DNA of 64,000 nucleotides from positions 27,121 through 91,120 of the forward strand of contig LFKV01000002.1 in NCBI GenBank assembly GCA_001189345.1, read 5' to 3'. Of the stretch, positions 30,377 through 39,651 are shown piece after piece. The stretch comes from Candidatus Paraburkholderia kirkii. GTDB lineage: Bacteria > Pseudomonadota > Gammaproteobacteria > Burkholderiales > Burkholderiaceae. Within the stretch, counting starts at the first letter, position 1; the number at the start of each line of letters is the position of its first letter. The position numbers and the translations under genes are program-made. The notes beneath the pieces were generated by a model. It did no database searches. It saw only the letters and a list, made by a program, of their open reading frames with translations, and was not told the origin of the DNA.

Positions 30377-30856
30377 TCACGCGCCGGCTTTTTTCATGGC
30401 TTGCGCGCCCTGCAGGACCGCTTTCACGATGTTGTGATAGCCGGTACAGCGGCAGAGATTGCCGTCGAGCTGCTCGCGCACGGTTTCCTCGGAGAGATCG
30501 GCCGATTGCGCGACCAGCGCGCTCGCACACATCACCATGCCCGGCGTACAGAAGCCGCACTGCAAGCCGTGGCATTCTCTGAAGGCCGCCTGCATCGGAT
30601 GAAGCTGGCCGTCTTTCGCCATGCCTTCGATGGTCGTCACGTCCATGCCGTCCGCCTGCGCGGCGAGCACGTTGCACGAGTCGATCGCGCGGCCGTCGAG
30701 ATGAACGGTGCAGGCGCCGCACTGCGCGGTATCGCAGCCGACGTGCGTGCCGGTGAGCCTGAGTTGATCGCGGAGAAACTGGACGAGCAGAAGATGCGGT
30801 TCGACGGTGGCGGTCACGGGTTTTCCGTTGACCGTCAGGCTGATGCTGAGCGCCAT
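30377..30856 (-). CDS. coxS: CO dehydrogenase-like small [2Fe-2S] subunit CoxS
   Basis: A 159-residue iron-sulfur subunit. The start [14 protein letters not shown] at 30856 was preferred over the extension to 30895. The plant-type ferredoxin cluster ligands are Cys41, 46, 49 and 61 (CDTAQCGAC then C). The second, helical-domain cluster uses Cys100, 103, 135 and 137 (CGFC and CRC). All eight are present, so the subunit looks functional alone. It is first in the cox cluster, 62 bases before coxL, in the order S-L-M-D-E-G-xdhC. Confidence 0.94.
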   Translation of the reverse strand: MALSISLTVNGKPVTATVEPHLLLVQFLRDQLRLTGTHVGCDTAQCGACTVHLDGRAIDSCNVLAAQADGMDVTTIEGMAKDGQLHPMQAAFRECHGLQCGFCTPGMVMCASALVAQSADLSEETVREQLDGNLCRCTGYHNIVKAVLQGAQAMKKAGA

Positions 30857-31100
30857 TTCACTGTCTCCTAGGGGATGGAACCAACTTCGCGTCACGCACC
30901 TGCCTACTGCCGCAGTGAGCGTTCAGCCGGATTTGGTGTTATGTGCTTGTGACAATGAGTAAAACACAAATCGGCGGGCCTCGCCATCGGTCGAACGCCC
31001 GTCTCAATTTCGCGGCCCGGCACGCGCGGCGCGCCCCCAAATGCAAAGCGCCGCCTCTCGGGCAGTGCTTTGCTGCGGAGCGGGCGTCGTTGAAACGCGC

Positions 31101-32540
31101 TCAGTTCGTGACGGTTTCGCGCGTCGCGGAGCCGGCGCGCGAGACTTCGGCACCCGGCCGGCCGAGCAGCGCGTGCCGGCGCGAATACAGGAAGTAGATC
31201 GCGAGGCCGATCACGAGCCACACGCCGAACGCGATCCACGTCATCGCCTGCAGATTGGCCATCAGGAAAAGGCACGACGCGACCGCCAGAACCGACACGA
31301 CGGGCACGCCCGGGCAGCGGAACGCGCGCGGCAGGTCCGGATGCATGCGGCGCAGGATCAGCACGGCGATGGACACCATCGAGAACGCCGCGAGGGTGCC
31401 GATGTTGATCAGCTCGGCGAGCACGTTGAGCGGAACGAGCGCGCCGATCAGCCCGAAGAAGATGCCGACGAGCCAGGTCGTGAAGAAGGGCGTCGAGAAA
31501 CGCGGATGCACCTTCGAGAGCTTCGCGGGCAGGAGGCCGTCGCGCGACATCGCGTAGATGATGCGCGTCTGGCCGTAGCTCATCACGAGAATCACGGTGA
31601 GCATGCCGAGCACGGCGCCGAGATCGATGAAGCCCGCCACCCAGTTCTGGCCGGCGACTTGCAGCGCGAACGAGACCGGATGCGGATTGTTCGCGAATTG
31701 CGCCGACGGCACGATGTCCGTCACGACCGCCGCGACCGCCGCGACCGCCACGTACAGCACCGCGCACACCGCCAGCGACGAGATGATGCCGATCGGCAGA
31801 TCGCGCTTCGGATTCTTCACTTCCTCCGCCGCCGACGACACCGAATCGAAGCCGATGAACGCGAAGAACATCACCGCCGCGGCGCCGAACACGCCGGACC
31901 AGCCGTTCGGCATGAACGACTGCCAGTTCGCCGGCTTGACGTGGAACACGCCCACGGCGATCACCAGCACGACGGTCACCTCCATGATGTTGTTCACGCG
32001 CGTGGATTCCTTCACGCCGAGGGAGAGCAGCGCGGTGATCGCCATCATCACGAGAAAAGCGGGCAGGTTGAAATACGTGAGATGGCCGGGCAGGGCGCCG
32101 GGCGCGGCCGTGAGTGCGGTCGGCAGCGAAATGCCGAAGCCGGACAGCAGGGATTGCAGGTAGCCCGACCAGCCGACCGACACGGCGGACGTCGCGAGCC
32201 CGTACTCGAGCATCAGATCCCAGCCGATGATCCATGCGGCCAGCTCGCCGAGCGTCGCGTACGAATAGGTATAGATGGAGCCGGCGACGGGAATCGTCGA
32301 CGAGAACTCTGCGTAGGCGAGGGCGGCGAAGCAGCATGCGATCGCCGCGACGATGAACGAGATCATGAGCGCCGGGCCGGCCTGCACGGCGCCCGTCCCG
32401 GTGAGCACGAAAATCCCCGTGCCGACGATGGCCCCGATGCCGAGGAAAGTCAGATCGAGGGCGCCGAGCGTCTTCTTGAGCGACGTGCTGTGCGCACTGG
32501 CCAGCATGTGCTCGATGTTTTTCTTGCGGAACAACGACAT
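31101..32540 (-). CDS. APC superfamily amino acid permease (cationic-type, YfnA/CAT-like)
   Basis: A 479-residue transporter with about 12-13 predicted helices. TM1 contains FLGIGAIVGTGIFVLTGTG, the unwound glycine-rich substrate site of APC transporters. AYAEFSSTIPVAGSIYTYSY (TM2-3) and the TM6 region FFAFIGFDSVSSAAEEVKNP are also typical. The best match in pattern is the CAT-type group of amino-acid permeases; the substrate is not determined. A 24-nt palindrome (32674-32697) lies 134 bp upstream and may be an operator. Intact. Confidence 0.9.
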   Translation of the reverse strand: MSLFRKKNIEHMLASAHSTSLKKTLGALDLTFLGIGAIVGTGIFVLTGTGAVQAGPALMISFIVAAIACCFAALAYAEFSSTIPVAGSIYTYSYATLGELAAWIIGWDLMLEYGLATSAVSVGWSGYLQSLLSGFGISLPTALTAAPGALPGHLTYFNLPAFLVMMAITALLSLGVKESTRVNNIMEVTVVLVIAVGVFHVKPANWQSFMPNGWSGVFGAAAVMFFAFIGFDSVSSAAEEVKNPKRDLPIGIISSLAVCAVLYVAVAAVAAVVTDIVPSAQFANNPHPVSFALQVAGQNWVAGFIDLGAVLGMLTVILVMSYGQTRIIYAMSRDGLLPAKLSKVHPRFSTPFFTTWLVGIFFGLIGALVPLNVLAELINIGTLAAFSMVSIAVLILRRMHPDLPRAFRCPGVPVVSVLAVASCLFLMANLQAMTWIAFGVWLVIGLAIYFLYSRRHALLGRPGAEVSRAGSATRETVTN

Positions 32541-32673
32541 TGCGATGAATCGCCTTCTGGCGCGCGGGCGCCCCTTGCTGCGTGAAAACCTGCCATTCTA
32601 TCGGAGATTCGGAGGTTGCCCGGAAGTCGGGTAAGCAGCGCACTGCTGCGATGATTTCTTGCAGATCAGCCGC

Positions 32674-32697
32674 GATTTATCTTGTTCAAGATAAATC
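32674..32697. promoter_or_regulatory. AT-rich palindrome upstream of the permease
   Basis: GATTTATCTTG and its exact complement CAAGATAAATC are separated by TT. It lies between the stop of the response regulator (32743) and the permease start (32540), both on the minus strand. There is no T run after it, so an operator is more likely than a terminator. Confidence 0.45.
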
Positions 32698-32742
32698 TTC
32701 AACCGGCGATGACCGGATTCATGTCGATGAGCCGGTTGCTCA

Positions 32743-33323
32743 TCACACATAGAACCTGAGCTCCGCGTTATTGGCCAGCTTCATCTTCTCCAACAACCGT
32801 GCGCGATAAACGCTCACCGTTTTCACGGAAGCCAGCATGCACAGCGTCTGATATTCGCGGTCCGAGAGCTTCTCGTGCGGCATGCGCTCGGTGTCGAGCG
32901 AAACGTAGGTCGCGAGCGCTTCGGCCATCTCCGGGCTCACGTACTTCCGGCCCGCCGCGACCTGCTGGATCGCGCCGATCCGATCATGAGGGCGGGGTCG
33001 GCCATCTTCGACAGATAGCCCGAAGCGCCCGCCTTCAGCGCGCGCACCGCGTACTGATCCTCGCGATACATCGAGAACATCAGCACCGGCAGGCGCGGCG
33101 TCTCGCGCTTGATGCGCTTGAGCAGATCGATTCCGTTGACATCCGGCAGCGAGATATCGAGCATCACGACGTCGAGCGGCCGTCGCGCGGCGAGCGCGAG
33201 CGCCTGCATGCCGGTCTCGGCCTCCGACTCCGATACTTCGGTGGCGATGCCGCGTTCCAGCAGCAGTTGCGCGACGCCGCGGCGCACGATGGCGTGATCG
33301 TCCGCGAGCAAGATCTTGAGCAT
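32743..33323 (-). pseudogene. NarL/FixJ-type response regulator, frameshifted and with a deleted HTH segment
   Basis: The receiver domain is complete from MLKILLADDHAIVRRG (33323), with phospho-acceptor Asp56 in VVMLDISLPD and the KAGASGYLSK end. Near 32985 the frame is lost after ALMIG. The continuation AAGRKYVSPEMAEALATY is in another frame. In the LuxR-type helix-turn-helix, LSDREYQTLCMLAS is followed directly by VKTVSVYRARLLEKM; about 15 residues that should form the first recognition elements are missing, an in-frame deletion. DNA binding is very unlikely. It follows its kinase by 11 bases. Confidence 0.82.
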
Positions 33324-33334
33324 CGCGGGCAACC

Positions 33335-34189
33335 TCAGGCGTAGACCACGCTGAGCGCGAACAGCCCGGGACGCGCCACCGTCCATGGCAGGCGAGCGCG
33401 CACGCTGGTTCCGGCGGGCTTCGCCGCGACGATGCGCAGGCTGCCGCCGAGCGCCTCGCAGCGCGCGCATGCTGGAAAGGCCGAAGCGGCCGCGCTGATG
33501 CCGATGCCGTCGTCCTCGACGGACAGCATCACGCCGTCCCGGTCGAGGTCGATTTTCACGCTCGCACTCGCCGCGCCGGCGTGACGCGCGATGTTGCCGA
33601 GCGCCTCCTGCATCACGCGAAGGAGCGCGAGCGACATGTCGCGCGACAGGCGTTCCAGCCGCGCATCGGTCGGGCAGGAAAAATCGACGGGAATCACGGT
33701 GCGCGCACGGAAGCGCTCGATCCACGCGTCGAGCGCGGACGCGAGACCGGCGTCAAGGGCCGGCGCCTGCAGCCCTTCGACGATGCGATGGCTCGTCTCG
33801 CTGACATCCGCCGGGGCTTCGCGCGCCTGGCGCAGCGCATCGCCGAGCGCGGCAGGCGCGTCGGCGGGCAGCCAGTGTGCGGCGCGCGCGAGCGCCAGAT
33901 TGGCGACCGTGAGCGCGGCGCCGGTTTCGTCGTGGAGATCCCGGGCGAGCGCCTGGCGTGCTCGCTCCTCGGTCGCGGCGAGCAGCGCGGCCAGTTCCTG
34001 GATGCGGGCGGTGAGACGCTGGATCTGGCGATCGCCCTCGAGCTTCGCGTCGATCAGCGCGGAATGGGGCGAAACGGAAGGAAGGGCAAAAGACGAACCG
34101 GCACATTCCGGCGCCGGCGACGAAACCCCGCGCAGCGATGCGCGGCGAATCGGGCTCTCATCGAGCGTGACCATGGCCGACAGGTTCAT
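33335..34189 (-). CDS. NarX-type sensor histidine kinase without membrane part, with a compensated frameshift in the ATP lid
   Basis: A cytoplasmic 284-residue HisKA_3 kinase. A coiled coil (about 44-75) precedes the phospho-acceptor His86 in ARDLHDETGAALTV; the N-box-like VMQEALGNIARHAGA and the G1 motif VEDDGIGIS follow. Around 33450-33480 two opposite indels scramble about ten residues; the neighbouring frame reads RFGLSSMRA, the expected G2 lid. The frame is otherwise open, so a protein is made but ATP binding may be poor. It is transcribed with the damaged regulator downstream. Confidence 0.75.
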   Translation of the reverse strand: MNLSAMVTLDESPIRRASLRGVSSPAPECAGSSFALPSVSPHSALIDAKLEGDRQIQRLTARIQELAALLAATEERARQALARDLHDETGAALTVANLALARAAHWLPADAPAALGDALRQAREAPADVSETSHRIVEGLQAPALDAGLASALDAWIERFRARTVIPVDFSCPTDARLERLSRDMSLALLRVMQEALGNIARHAGAASASVKIDLDRDGVMLSVEDDGIGISAAASAFPACARCEALGGSLRIVAAKPAGTSVRARLPWTVARPGLFALSVVYA

Positions 34190-34491
34190 TCACTATCCTC
34201 GCTTTGAGCGCAACTGGAGCTACATCCTCGGCGAACTCACGAGCGGCGTAACTGAATTTACACTCTGTAACATCGAAGACGGACTGCGCGGTAGCGCGCG
34301 TCGTCTCAGCGCGAGTGGATCATATCTCAAAAATATTATAGATCCTTGTCCAATAAGGCTTCAACGGACGAACTTCATGTCATTTGACAAGTATGGTGCA
34401 CACAATACGTAGGAAAAAATACCTACGACGATCCGCCGATCACACCGAATCTGTAACAGCGGATGTCCCACGCGCCGCCGTCGACGGCGAA
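34190..34491. other. intergenic region upstream of the sensor kinase
   Basis: About 300 bases with no gene. AT-rich near 34250-34440, probably the kinase promoter. The far end carries the fpr terminator. Confidence 0.45.
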
Positions 34492-34518
34492 AAAACGGAG
34501 CATGAAGCTCCGGTTTTC
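34491..34518 (-). terminator. intrinsic terminator of the ferredoxin-NADP reductase gene
   Basis: Arms aacggagc/gctccggtt around ATGAA, with a T run on the minus strand, 20 or so bases past the fpr stop. Confidence 0.75.
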
Positions 34519-34538
34519 CTGAACGTGGGGCTTGCCGA

Positions 34539-35309
34539 TCAGCCGACGAAAGCCTTTTCGACGACATAATGGCCAGGATGGTTGTTGCTGCCTTCCTGAA
34601 AGCCCATTGCGTCGAGCAACTGACGCGTGTCGCGCAGCATATGCGGGCTGCCGCAGAGCATCACGCGATCGTTCTCGACCGAGAACGGCTCCACCGAAAG
34701 GTCCGCGAACAGCTTCTTCGTCTCGATCAGATCGGTGATGCGGCCACGGTTCGCGAACTCCTCGCGCGTGACGGTCGGATAGTAGACGAGCTTCTCGGAG
34801 ACGATCTCGCCGATGTGCTCGTGCGCCGGCAAGTGCTCCGTGATGAAGTCCTTGTACGCGAGTTCGTCGACGAAGCGGCAGGTATGCGTCAGCACGATCT
34901 TCTCGTAGCGGTCGTACACGTCCGGGTCCTTGATGATCGACATGAACGGCGCGAGACCCGTGCCCGTGGAGAGCAGCCACAGCGTCTTGCCGGGCAGCAG
35001 GTTGTCGGCGACGAGCGTGCCCGTCGGCTTCTTGCCGATCAGCACGGAATCGCCGACTTTCAGGTGCTGCAGACGCGAGGTGAGCGGGCCGTCCGGAACC
35101 TTGATGCTCAAAAATTCGAGATACTCTTCGTAGTTCGCGCTCGCGAGACTGTAGGCGCGCAGAAGCGGCTTGCCGTCGACTTCGAGGCCCACCATCGCGA
35201 ACTGGCCGTTTTCGAAGCGAAACGCGGAGTCGCGGGTGCAGGTGAAACTGAAAAGCGTGTCGGTCCAGTGATGGACGCTCAGAACGGTTTGAGAATTAAG
35301 GTTGCTCAT
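34539..35309 (-). CDS. fpr: ferredoxin--NADP+ reductase
   Basis: This 256-residue flavoenzyme moves electrons between NADPH and ferredoxin/flavodoxin, supporting oxidative-stress defence and iron-sulfur biogenesis. FAD is bound by RAYSLASANYEE (about 51-62) and FLSIKVPDGPLTSRL. The NADP domain has LLSTGTGLAPFMSIIKDP near 112-129 and VMLCGSPHML near 217-226. The C-terminal aromatic-poor end HYVVEKAFVG is the bacterial subclass I form. Start MSNLNSQTVLSVHHWT. Intact and monocistronic. Confidence 0.95.
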   Translation of the reverse strand: MSNLNSQTVLSVHHWTDTLFSFTCTRDSAFRFENGQFAMVGLEVDGKPLLRAYSLASANYEEYLEFLSIKVPDGPLTSRLQHLKVGDSVLIGKKPTGTLVADNLLPGKTLWLLSTGTGLAPFMSIIKDPDVYDRYEKIVLTHTCRFVDELAYKDFITEHLPAHEHIGEIVSEKLVYYPTVTREEFANRGRITDLIETKKLFADLSVEPFSVENDRVMLCGSPHMLRDTRQLLDAMGFQEGSNNHPGHYVVEKAFVG

Positions 35310-35808
35310 GGCTTCTTATTCTTAAACTGTGCGAAAGCGGTGCCACTCCGACACTCGCGGCTGACTTGCGGGCAACCCTGCCACGCGGCCAGGCCCGACT
35401 CCGCGATGAGAGCGCGCTACGAAGGCGCTGCGCGAAAGGGCGATCGAACGTGACGAACGGCCGCGTGTTCGATGCGAAGGCAGCAATTCACGCCGCGCCT
35501 TGCGTGAACGTCGCGCGAAAAACCAGACAGCCCGGCGCAATCGACTATTTTAACCCGATAGCCGGTCGGCATCGTCGAGCGCCGCGCAAGAGGCTGTCGC
35601 GGCAAAGGCGCGCACGCGGCCTCGTGGGCGAACGTGCGCTGAAACGAAGCGCTTTCGGCTGGCAACAAATTGCTGGCTATAGACAGACAGCATTCCGGCG
35701 CCGATCGCAATCGCTGCCGAAAAACCGGCGAGCCACCATCATAACAACGGATGCCGCGCTATCCCGAAATACCCTTTCTGGCGAAAGGCTTGCGCGCGGC
35801 CGGACGCC
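35310..35808. other. about 500 bp without a recognisable gene
   Basis: Located between fpr and the aldo/keto reductase. It contains open frames on both strands but none resembles a known protein. It may hold a decayed gene, or simply the fpr promoter and spacer. Confidence 0.35.
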
Positions 35809-36852
35809 TCAGATGCGCTGATCGGTGGACGGCTTCTCCCACAGGTTGACGCCGCCTTCCTGCGCGTGCTGATCGATTTCCGCGAGCTCTTCCTTCGTAA
35901 ACTCTAGGTTCTTCAGCGCGCCGACGTTTTCCGCGACCTGTTCCGCGCGGCTCGCCCCGATCAGCACGGAGGTCACGCGTCCCCCGCGCAGCGCCCAGGC
36001 GAGTGCCATCTGCGCGAGGCTCTGGCCGCGCTTCTGCGCGAGTTCGTTGAGCTTGCGTACGTGTGCGAGATTTGCCTCGCTCAAATGCTCCTGCTTGAGC
36101 GAAGCGCCGCCCGGCTTGTTTACGCGCGCGTCCTGCGGCACGCCGTTCAGGTATTTGTTCGTCAGAAGCCCCTGGGCGAGCGGCGTGAACGCGATGCTGC
36201 CCGCGCCGATATCGTCGAGCGTGTCGAGCAGGTCCTTTTCGATCCAGCGGTTCAGCATGTTGTACGAAGGCTGATGGATCAGCAGCGGCACCTTGTGCTC
36301 GGCGAGCAGCTTCGCCATTTCGCACGTTTTCGCCGCCGAGTATGACGAAATGCCCACGTAGAGCGCCTTGCCGGAATGCACGGCGGTCGCGAGCGCGCCG
36401 GCGGTTTCCTCGAGCGGCGTGTCGGCATCGAAACGGTGCGAGTAGAAGATGTCGACGTACTCGAGGCCCATGCGCTTCAAGCTCTGGTCGAGGCTCGCGA
36501 GCACGTACTTGCGCGAGCCGCCGCCCTGGCCGTACGGGCCGGGCCACATGTCCCAGCCGGCCTTCGACGAAATCAGCAGCTCGTCGCGATACGGCTGGAA
36601 GTCGTCCTTGAAGATGCGCCCGAAATTCGTCTCGGCGCTGCCGTACGGCGGGCCGTAGTTGTTCGCGAGATCGAAATGCGTGATGCCGAGATCGAACGCG
36701 GTGCGCAGGATCTCGCGTTGCGTAGAGATCGGCGTCGTGTCGCCGAAGTTGTGCCACAAGCCCAGCGACACCGCGGGCAATTTCAACCCGCTCCTGCCGC
36801 AGGTGCGGTATTGCATCTGCGTGTATCGCTCGGACGCTGCTTCGTAGGCCAT
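35809..36852 (-). CDS. aldo/keto reductase (YghZ/Gpr type, L-glyceraldehyde 3-phosphate reductase)
   Basis: A 347-residue (beta/alpha)8 NADPH-dependent reductase. The active-site residues Asp and Tyr lie in THFDLANNYGPPYG (about 59-72), Lys in LISSKAGWDMWPGPYG and His in DIFYSHRFDADTP. The GxGxxG-free NADPH site near the C-terminus (TSVLIGASRAEQVAEN) is complete. The WPGPYG loop marks the YghZ/voltage-channel beta-subunit-like group, which reduces L-glyceraldehyde 3-phosphate and methylglyoxal. Start MAYEAASERYTQMQYR. Intact. Confidence 0.92.
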   Translation of the reverse strand: MAYEAASERYTQMQYRTCGRSGLKLPAVSLGLWHNFGDTTPISTQREILRTAFDLGITHFDLANNYGPPYGSAETNFGRIFKDDFQPYRDELLISSKAGWDMWPGPYGQGGGSRKYVLASLDQSLKRMGLEYVDIFYSHRFDADTPLEETAGALATAVHSGKALYVGISSYSAAKTCEMAKLLAEHKVPLLIHQPSYNMLNRWIEKDLLDTLDDIGAGSIAFTPLAQGLLTNKYLNGVPQDARVNKPGGASLKQEHLSEANLAHVRKLNELAQKRGQSLAQMALAWALRGGRVTSVLIGASRAEQVAENVGALKNLEFTKEELAEIDQHAQEGGVNLWEKPSTDQRI

Positions 36853-37074
36853 GACGGAATTCCTCTGCGGATTGCGAATTGAACGGACTGCGGCCGAAAG
36901 GCGGCGGGCGCACGGGCACGCCGCCTGCCAAGAGCGTTAATGGTAAGCCAATCCGGGCGCAGCGCGCACGGGCCGCTTCGCCGTCCCGCCATTCGGCACC
37001 CGGCCGAATGGCCAGCAAAGGAACGTTCGGGCGCGAGCCCAGACCAATACATTCCGTATCAAGGAGCCCGACCG

Positions 37075-37890
37075 ATGGACCCAATCGACAAACTGCGACC
37101 CACCTACGACACCATTTCCGCCATCGCGGTCACTTATGGCGTCGACCTCCTGGTTGCGATCATCATCGTCGCCGTCGGATGGTGGATCTCGAACACGGTC
37201 GCGAACGCGCTGCGTCGCACGCTCGCCCGCACCAACGTCGACGCCACGCTCACGCCGATCCTCGTCAGCCTCGCGATGTGGGCAATCCGCGTCGTCGCCA
37301 TCGTGGCCGCGCTCGGCAAGTTCGGCATCGCGGCGGCCAGCATCCTGACCGTGCTCGGCGCCGCCGGCCTCGCCATCGGTCTCGCGCTGCAGAACATCGC
37401 GGCCGGCCTAATGCTGTTGCTGCTACGGCCGTTCCGCGTCGGCGACTACATCGAGGGCATCGGCACGACGGCCGGCACCGTCAACGAGATCGGCCTCTTC
37501 ACCACGCGCCTCACGAAGGCCAACGGCGTCATCATGTACGTGCCGAACAGCACGATCTGGGCGCGAACCCGGTGACCAACTACAGCGCGAACGAACGGCG
37601 CCGCGTCGTCATCAATTTTCAGGCGCAGCACGGGCTGAAGGTCGAACACGTGCTCGAGGAATTGCGCAGGCTGATGCGCGAAGATCCGCGCATCGTGCAA
37701 GGACGAAGCATCGGCGCCGTGGGTGGCGGTGACCGATTACACCGATACCGGCGTCAAGTTCAATCTCGGCGCATGGACGCGCGCGAGCGACTATCCGAAC
37801 GTGCAGGCCGATCTGCTGCGCAAGATCCAGCCGCTGACGTGCGAGCCCGCACCCGCCGCCCAGGTGGACGCGCCCGCGCAGACCGGCTAA
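37075..37890 (+). pseudogene. mscS: small-conductance mechanosensitive channel (MscS), two frameshifts
   Basis: The ATG at 37075 follows AAGGAG and begins MDPIDKLRPTYDTISA. Two helices and the pore helix TM3 (AASILTVLGAAGLAIGLALQ) are intact, followed by RPFRVGDYIEG. A GC doubling (GGGCGCGAAC) near 37560 breaks the frame at NSTIWA, causing early termination at 37575. The beta-domain NPVTNYSANERRR continues in another frame and a second indel near 37725 precedes VTDYTDTGVKFNLGAW; the tail ends DAPAQTG at 37890. Without the cytoplasmic cage the channel should not assemble. Confidence 0.85.
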
Positions 37891-37922
37891 CCTGGCGCGC
37901 CTTTCAGAGACGAGACCACTTC

Positions 37923-38127
37923 ATGACTCGAGCGATTTCCGTTGCGCTGCTCGCTGGCGGCATTGTGCTGCTCTATTTCGGCGGCCAGTCGTTTCATTCG
38001 TTGTCCAACGACGTCGCTCGCTTCTTCACGGGCTTCGCCCACGGACAAGACCATCTGGCTGATCGCGGGCGGGATCGTCACGACGCTCGCGGGCCTGATC
38101 GGCCTCGCGATTCCCTCGAAACGCTGA
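37923..38127 (+). pseudogene. small two-helix membrane protein of the DUF3185 type, frameshifted
   Basis: The frame from 37923 gives MTRAISVALLAGGIVLLYFG, a first membrane helix, then QSFHSLSNDVARFFTG. One base is wrong near 38034. The natural continuation SPTDKTIWLIAGGIVTTLAG, a second helix, ends IGLAIPSKR at 38127. Restored length is about 68 residues. The pattern matches DUF3185, conserved inner-membrane proteins with no known function. It follows mscS closely and may share its transcript. Confidence 0.7.
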
Positions 38128-38139
38128 AACGCCGAAGCG

Positions 38140-38916
38140 TCAGACGAGCGGTACTTCCGGCTTCGACGCGGAACGCGTGCCGGGCAGCGCCGCGTTGCTC
38201 GCGCCGCGATACGTGAACACGAGCGAGAACTTCACCTGATCGGTGAGATTCTTCCCGGCCGAGTGCAGCGTATTGCAGTGGAAGAACACCACGTCGCCCG
38301 GCTCCAGTTCGGGCGACACCGCCGTGCGGATCAGCGCGGCGTTCTCGGGCAGATCGGAGTGGAAGAATTTCGCCTCGTCGAAGCGATCGGACGTGAACGG
38401 CAGCTTGTGCGATGCCGGCACGAACCACAGCGCGCCGTTATCGACCGTTTCGTCGCCGAGCGCGAGCCACGCGGAAACCAGATCGTCGCGCTCGAACGCC
38501 CAGTAGCGCACGTCGCGATGCCAGCCGGTCAGGCTGCCGTACGCCGGGTGCTTCGTCATCGTGCAGTTGTGATGCGCGCGCGAAAGATACGGCGTCTCGC
38601 CGAAATAAAGCTCCATCCAGCCGCGCACTTCGGGCGAGGTCGCGAACTCCGCGAACAACGGATGCCACGCATAGGCGTCGAGCAGGCGGCGCACGGTATG
38701 GCCACCCGGCGCATCCTTCGAATCGGGCGCGCCGGGGTATTTCAGATCGGCTTCGAACTCGACCGGCGCGGCCGCTTGCGCAAGCTGCTGCCGCGCCACC
38801 TCGCGCATGGCGTCGCAACGGTCCTTCGCGACGAGCCCCTTCACGATGACGAAGCCCATTTCGCGCAGCTCGCGCACCTGTTCTTTCTTCGATTTCAGCG
38901 AGTTTTGATCAGACAT
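38140..38916 (-). CDS. phytanoyl-CoA dioxygenase family protein
   Basis: A 258-residue Fe(II)/2-oxoglutarate oxygenase of the PhyH family. The facial triad is visible: HRD (first His and Asp) in TGWHRDVRYWAF near 131-142 and the distal His in FFHCNTLHSAGKN near 213-225, with an Arg in FTYRGASN for 2-oxoglutarate. The N-terminal helix KSKKEQVRELREMGFVIVKG is typical. Substrates of bacterial members vary (small molecules, natural products). Intact and monocistronic; it converges with the DUF3185 remnant. Confidence 0.88.
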   Translation of the reverse strand: MSDQNSLKSKKEQVRELREMGFVIVKGLVAKDRCDAMREVARQQLAQAAAPVEFEADLKYPGAPDSKDAPGGHTVRRLLDAYAWHPLFAEFATSPEVRGWMELYFGETPYLSRAHHNCTMTKHPAYGSLTGWHRDVRYWAFERDDLVSAWLALGDETVDNGALWFVPASHKLPFTSDRFDEAKFFHSDLPENAALIRTAVSPELEPGDVVFFHCNTLHSAGKNLTDQVKFSLVFTYRGASNAALPGTRSASKPEVPLV

Positions 38917-39231
38917 TTCAGTTGATGCGCCCGCGGCTTTCGAATGAATTCATGCCGCCGGCGTTATATCCGGAATTGGAGCGAATACGAAGATTGTAAA
39001 TCCGGCGCCACGCAATAGCCCGCGCGACATGGCATCGCTGGATATTCGGCAGCAGCCGCTTCATTAAAACGCAGGGAAAACGCGGACTTACCCGGGTAAT
39101 AAAGGTCTTGTACATTGGCCGCGTCAATTCGGTGCAACTCGGGGAATCGAGTTGAATCAGAATTCCCTGAACGCTATTTTTGAGACGACTATCGTCGAGT
39201 CTGCCTCCACGCAACCGACGTTTCCGCTGAC
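38917..39231. other. intergenic region upstream of the PhyH-like gene
   Basis: About 315 bases, moderately AT-rich near 38950-39000 and 39060-39110. No gene seen. Likely divergent promoters. Confidence 0.4.
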
Positions 39232-39651
39232 ATGAACCACCGAATCGCCATCGGCCTTACTCGTGCTGCCGCGCGTCCCGCCCGCCGCGGCATGGTCCGC
39301 GCGTTGCGCCATTACTCCGCCCGCACCCAACTGCTCGCCGAGCAGCTAAAGCACGTGCATCCGGTCGACGGCATCCGGTCGTGGTTCCGCGGTTTCTTCT
39401 TCAGCCTTCGCGCGCGTACGGCGTCGCGCGGCGTATCGCTGCGGGCGCTGCTGCGGCGTCCGACGCAATTGCGCGCGCCCACGCCCAAGCCGAACGAAGG
39501 CCGCCGTGCCAACGAGCCACCGACCGCGCCGCTTGTCGGCCAGCAGCGCCGGCTGGTACGCGTTCGCCGCGCGTTGATCGTGCGCGTCAATCGTTTCGGT
39601 TTCCCCGCGCTTCGCCCGGCGGCGGATAGTCGCCCTTCTCGTCGCCGTTGA
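39232..39651 (+). CDS. hypothetical arginine-rich protein
   Basis: A 139-codon frame from ATG 39232 with strongly GC3-biased codons up to about 39580. It starts MNHRIAIGLTRAAARPARRG and is basic throughout, with a possible short amphipathic helix YSARTQLLAEQLKHVHP and aromatic patch WFRGFFFSL. The last 65 bases overlap the end of the oxidoreductase pseudogene on the other strand. No family is recognised. It could be a lineage-specific protein or a spurious frame, since GC-rich DNA yields such frames often. Confidence 0.3.
   Translation: MNHRIAIGLTRAAARPARRGMVRALRHYSARTQLLAEQLKHVHPVDGIRSWFRGFFFSLRARTASRGVSLRALLRRPTQLRAPTPKPNEGRRANEPPTAPLVGQQRRLVRVRRALIVRVNRFGFPALRPAADSRPSRRR

Noticed and set aside
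31041..32585. A 514-codon plus-strand frame
   Set aside because: Antisense to the intact amino-acid permease, with no recognisable domain.
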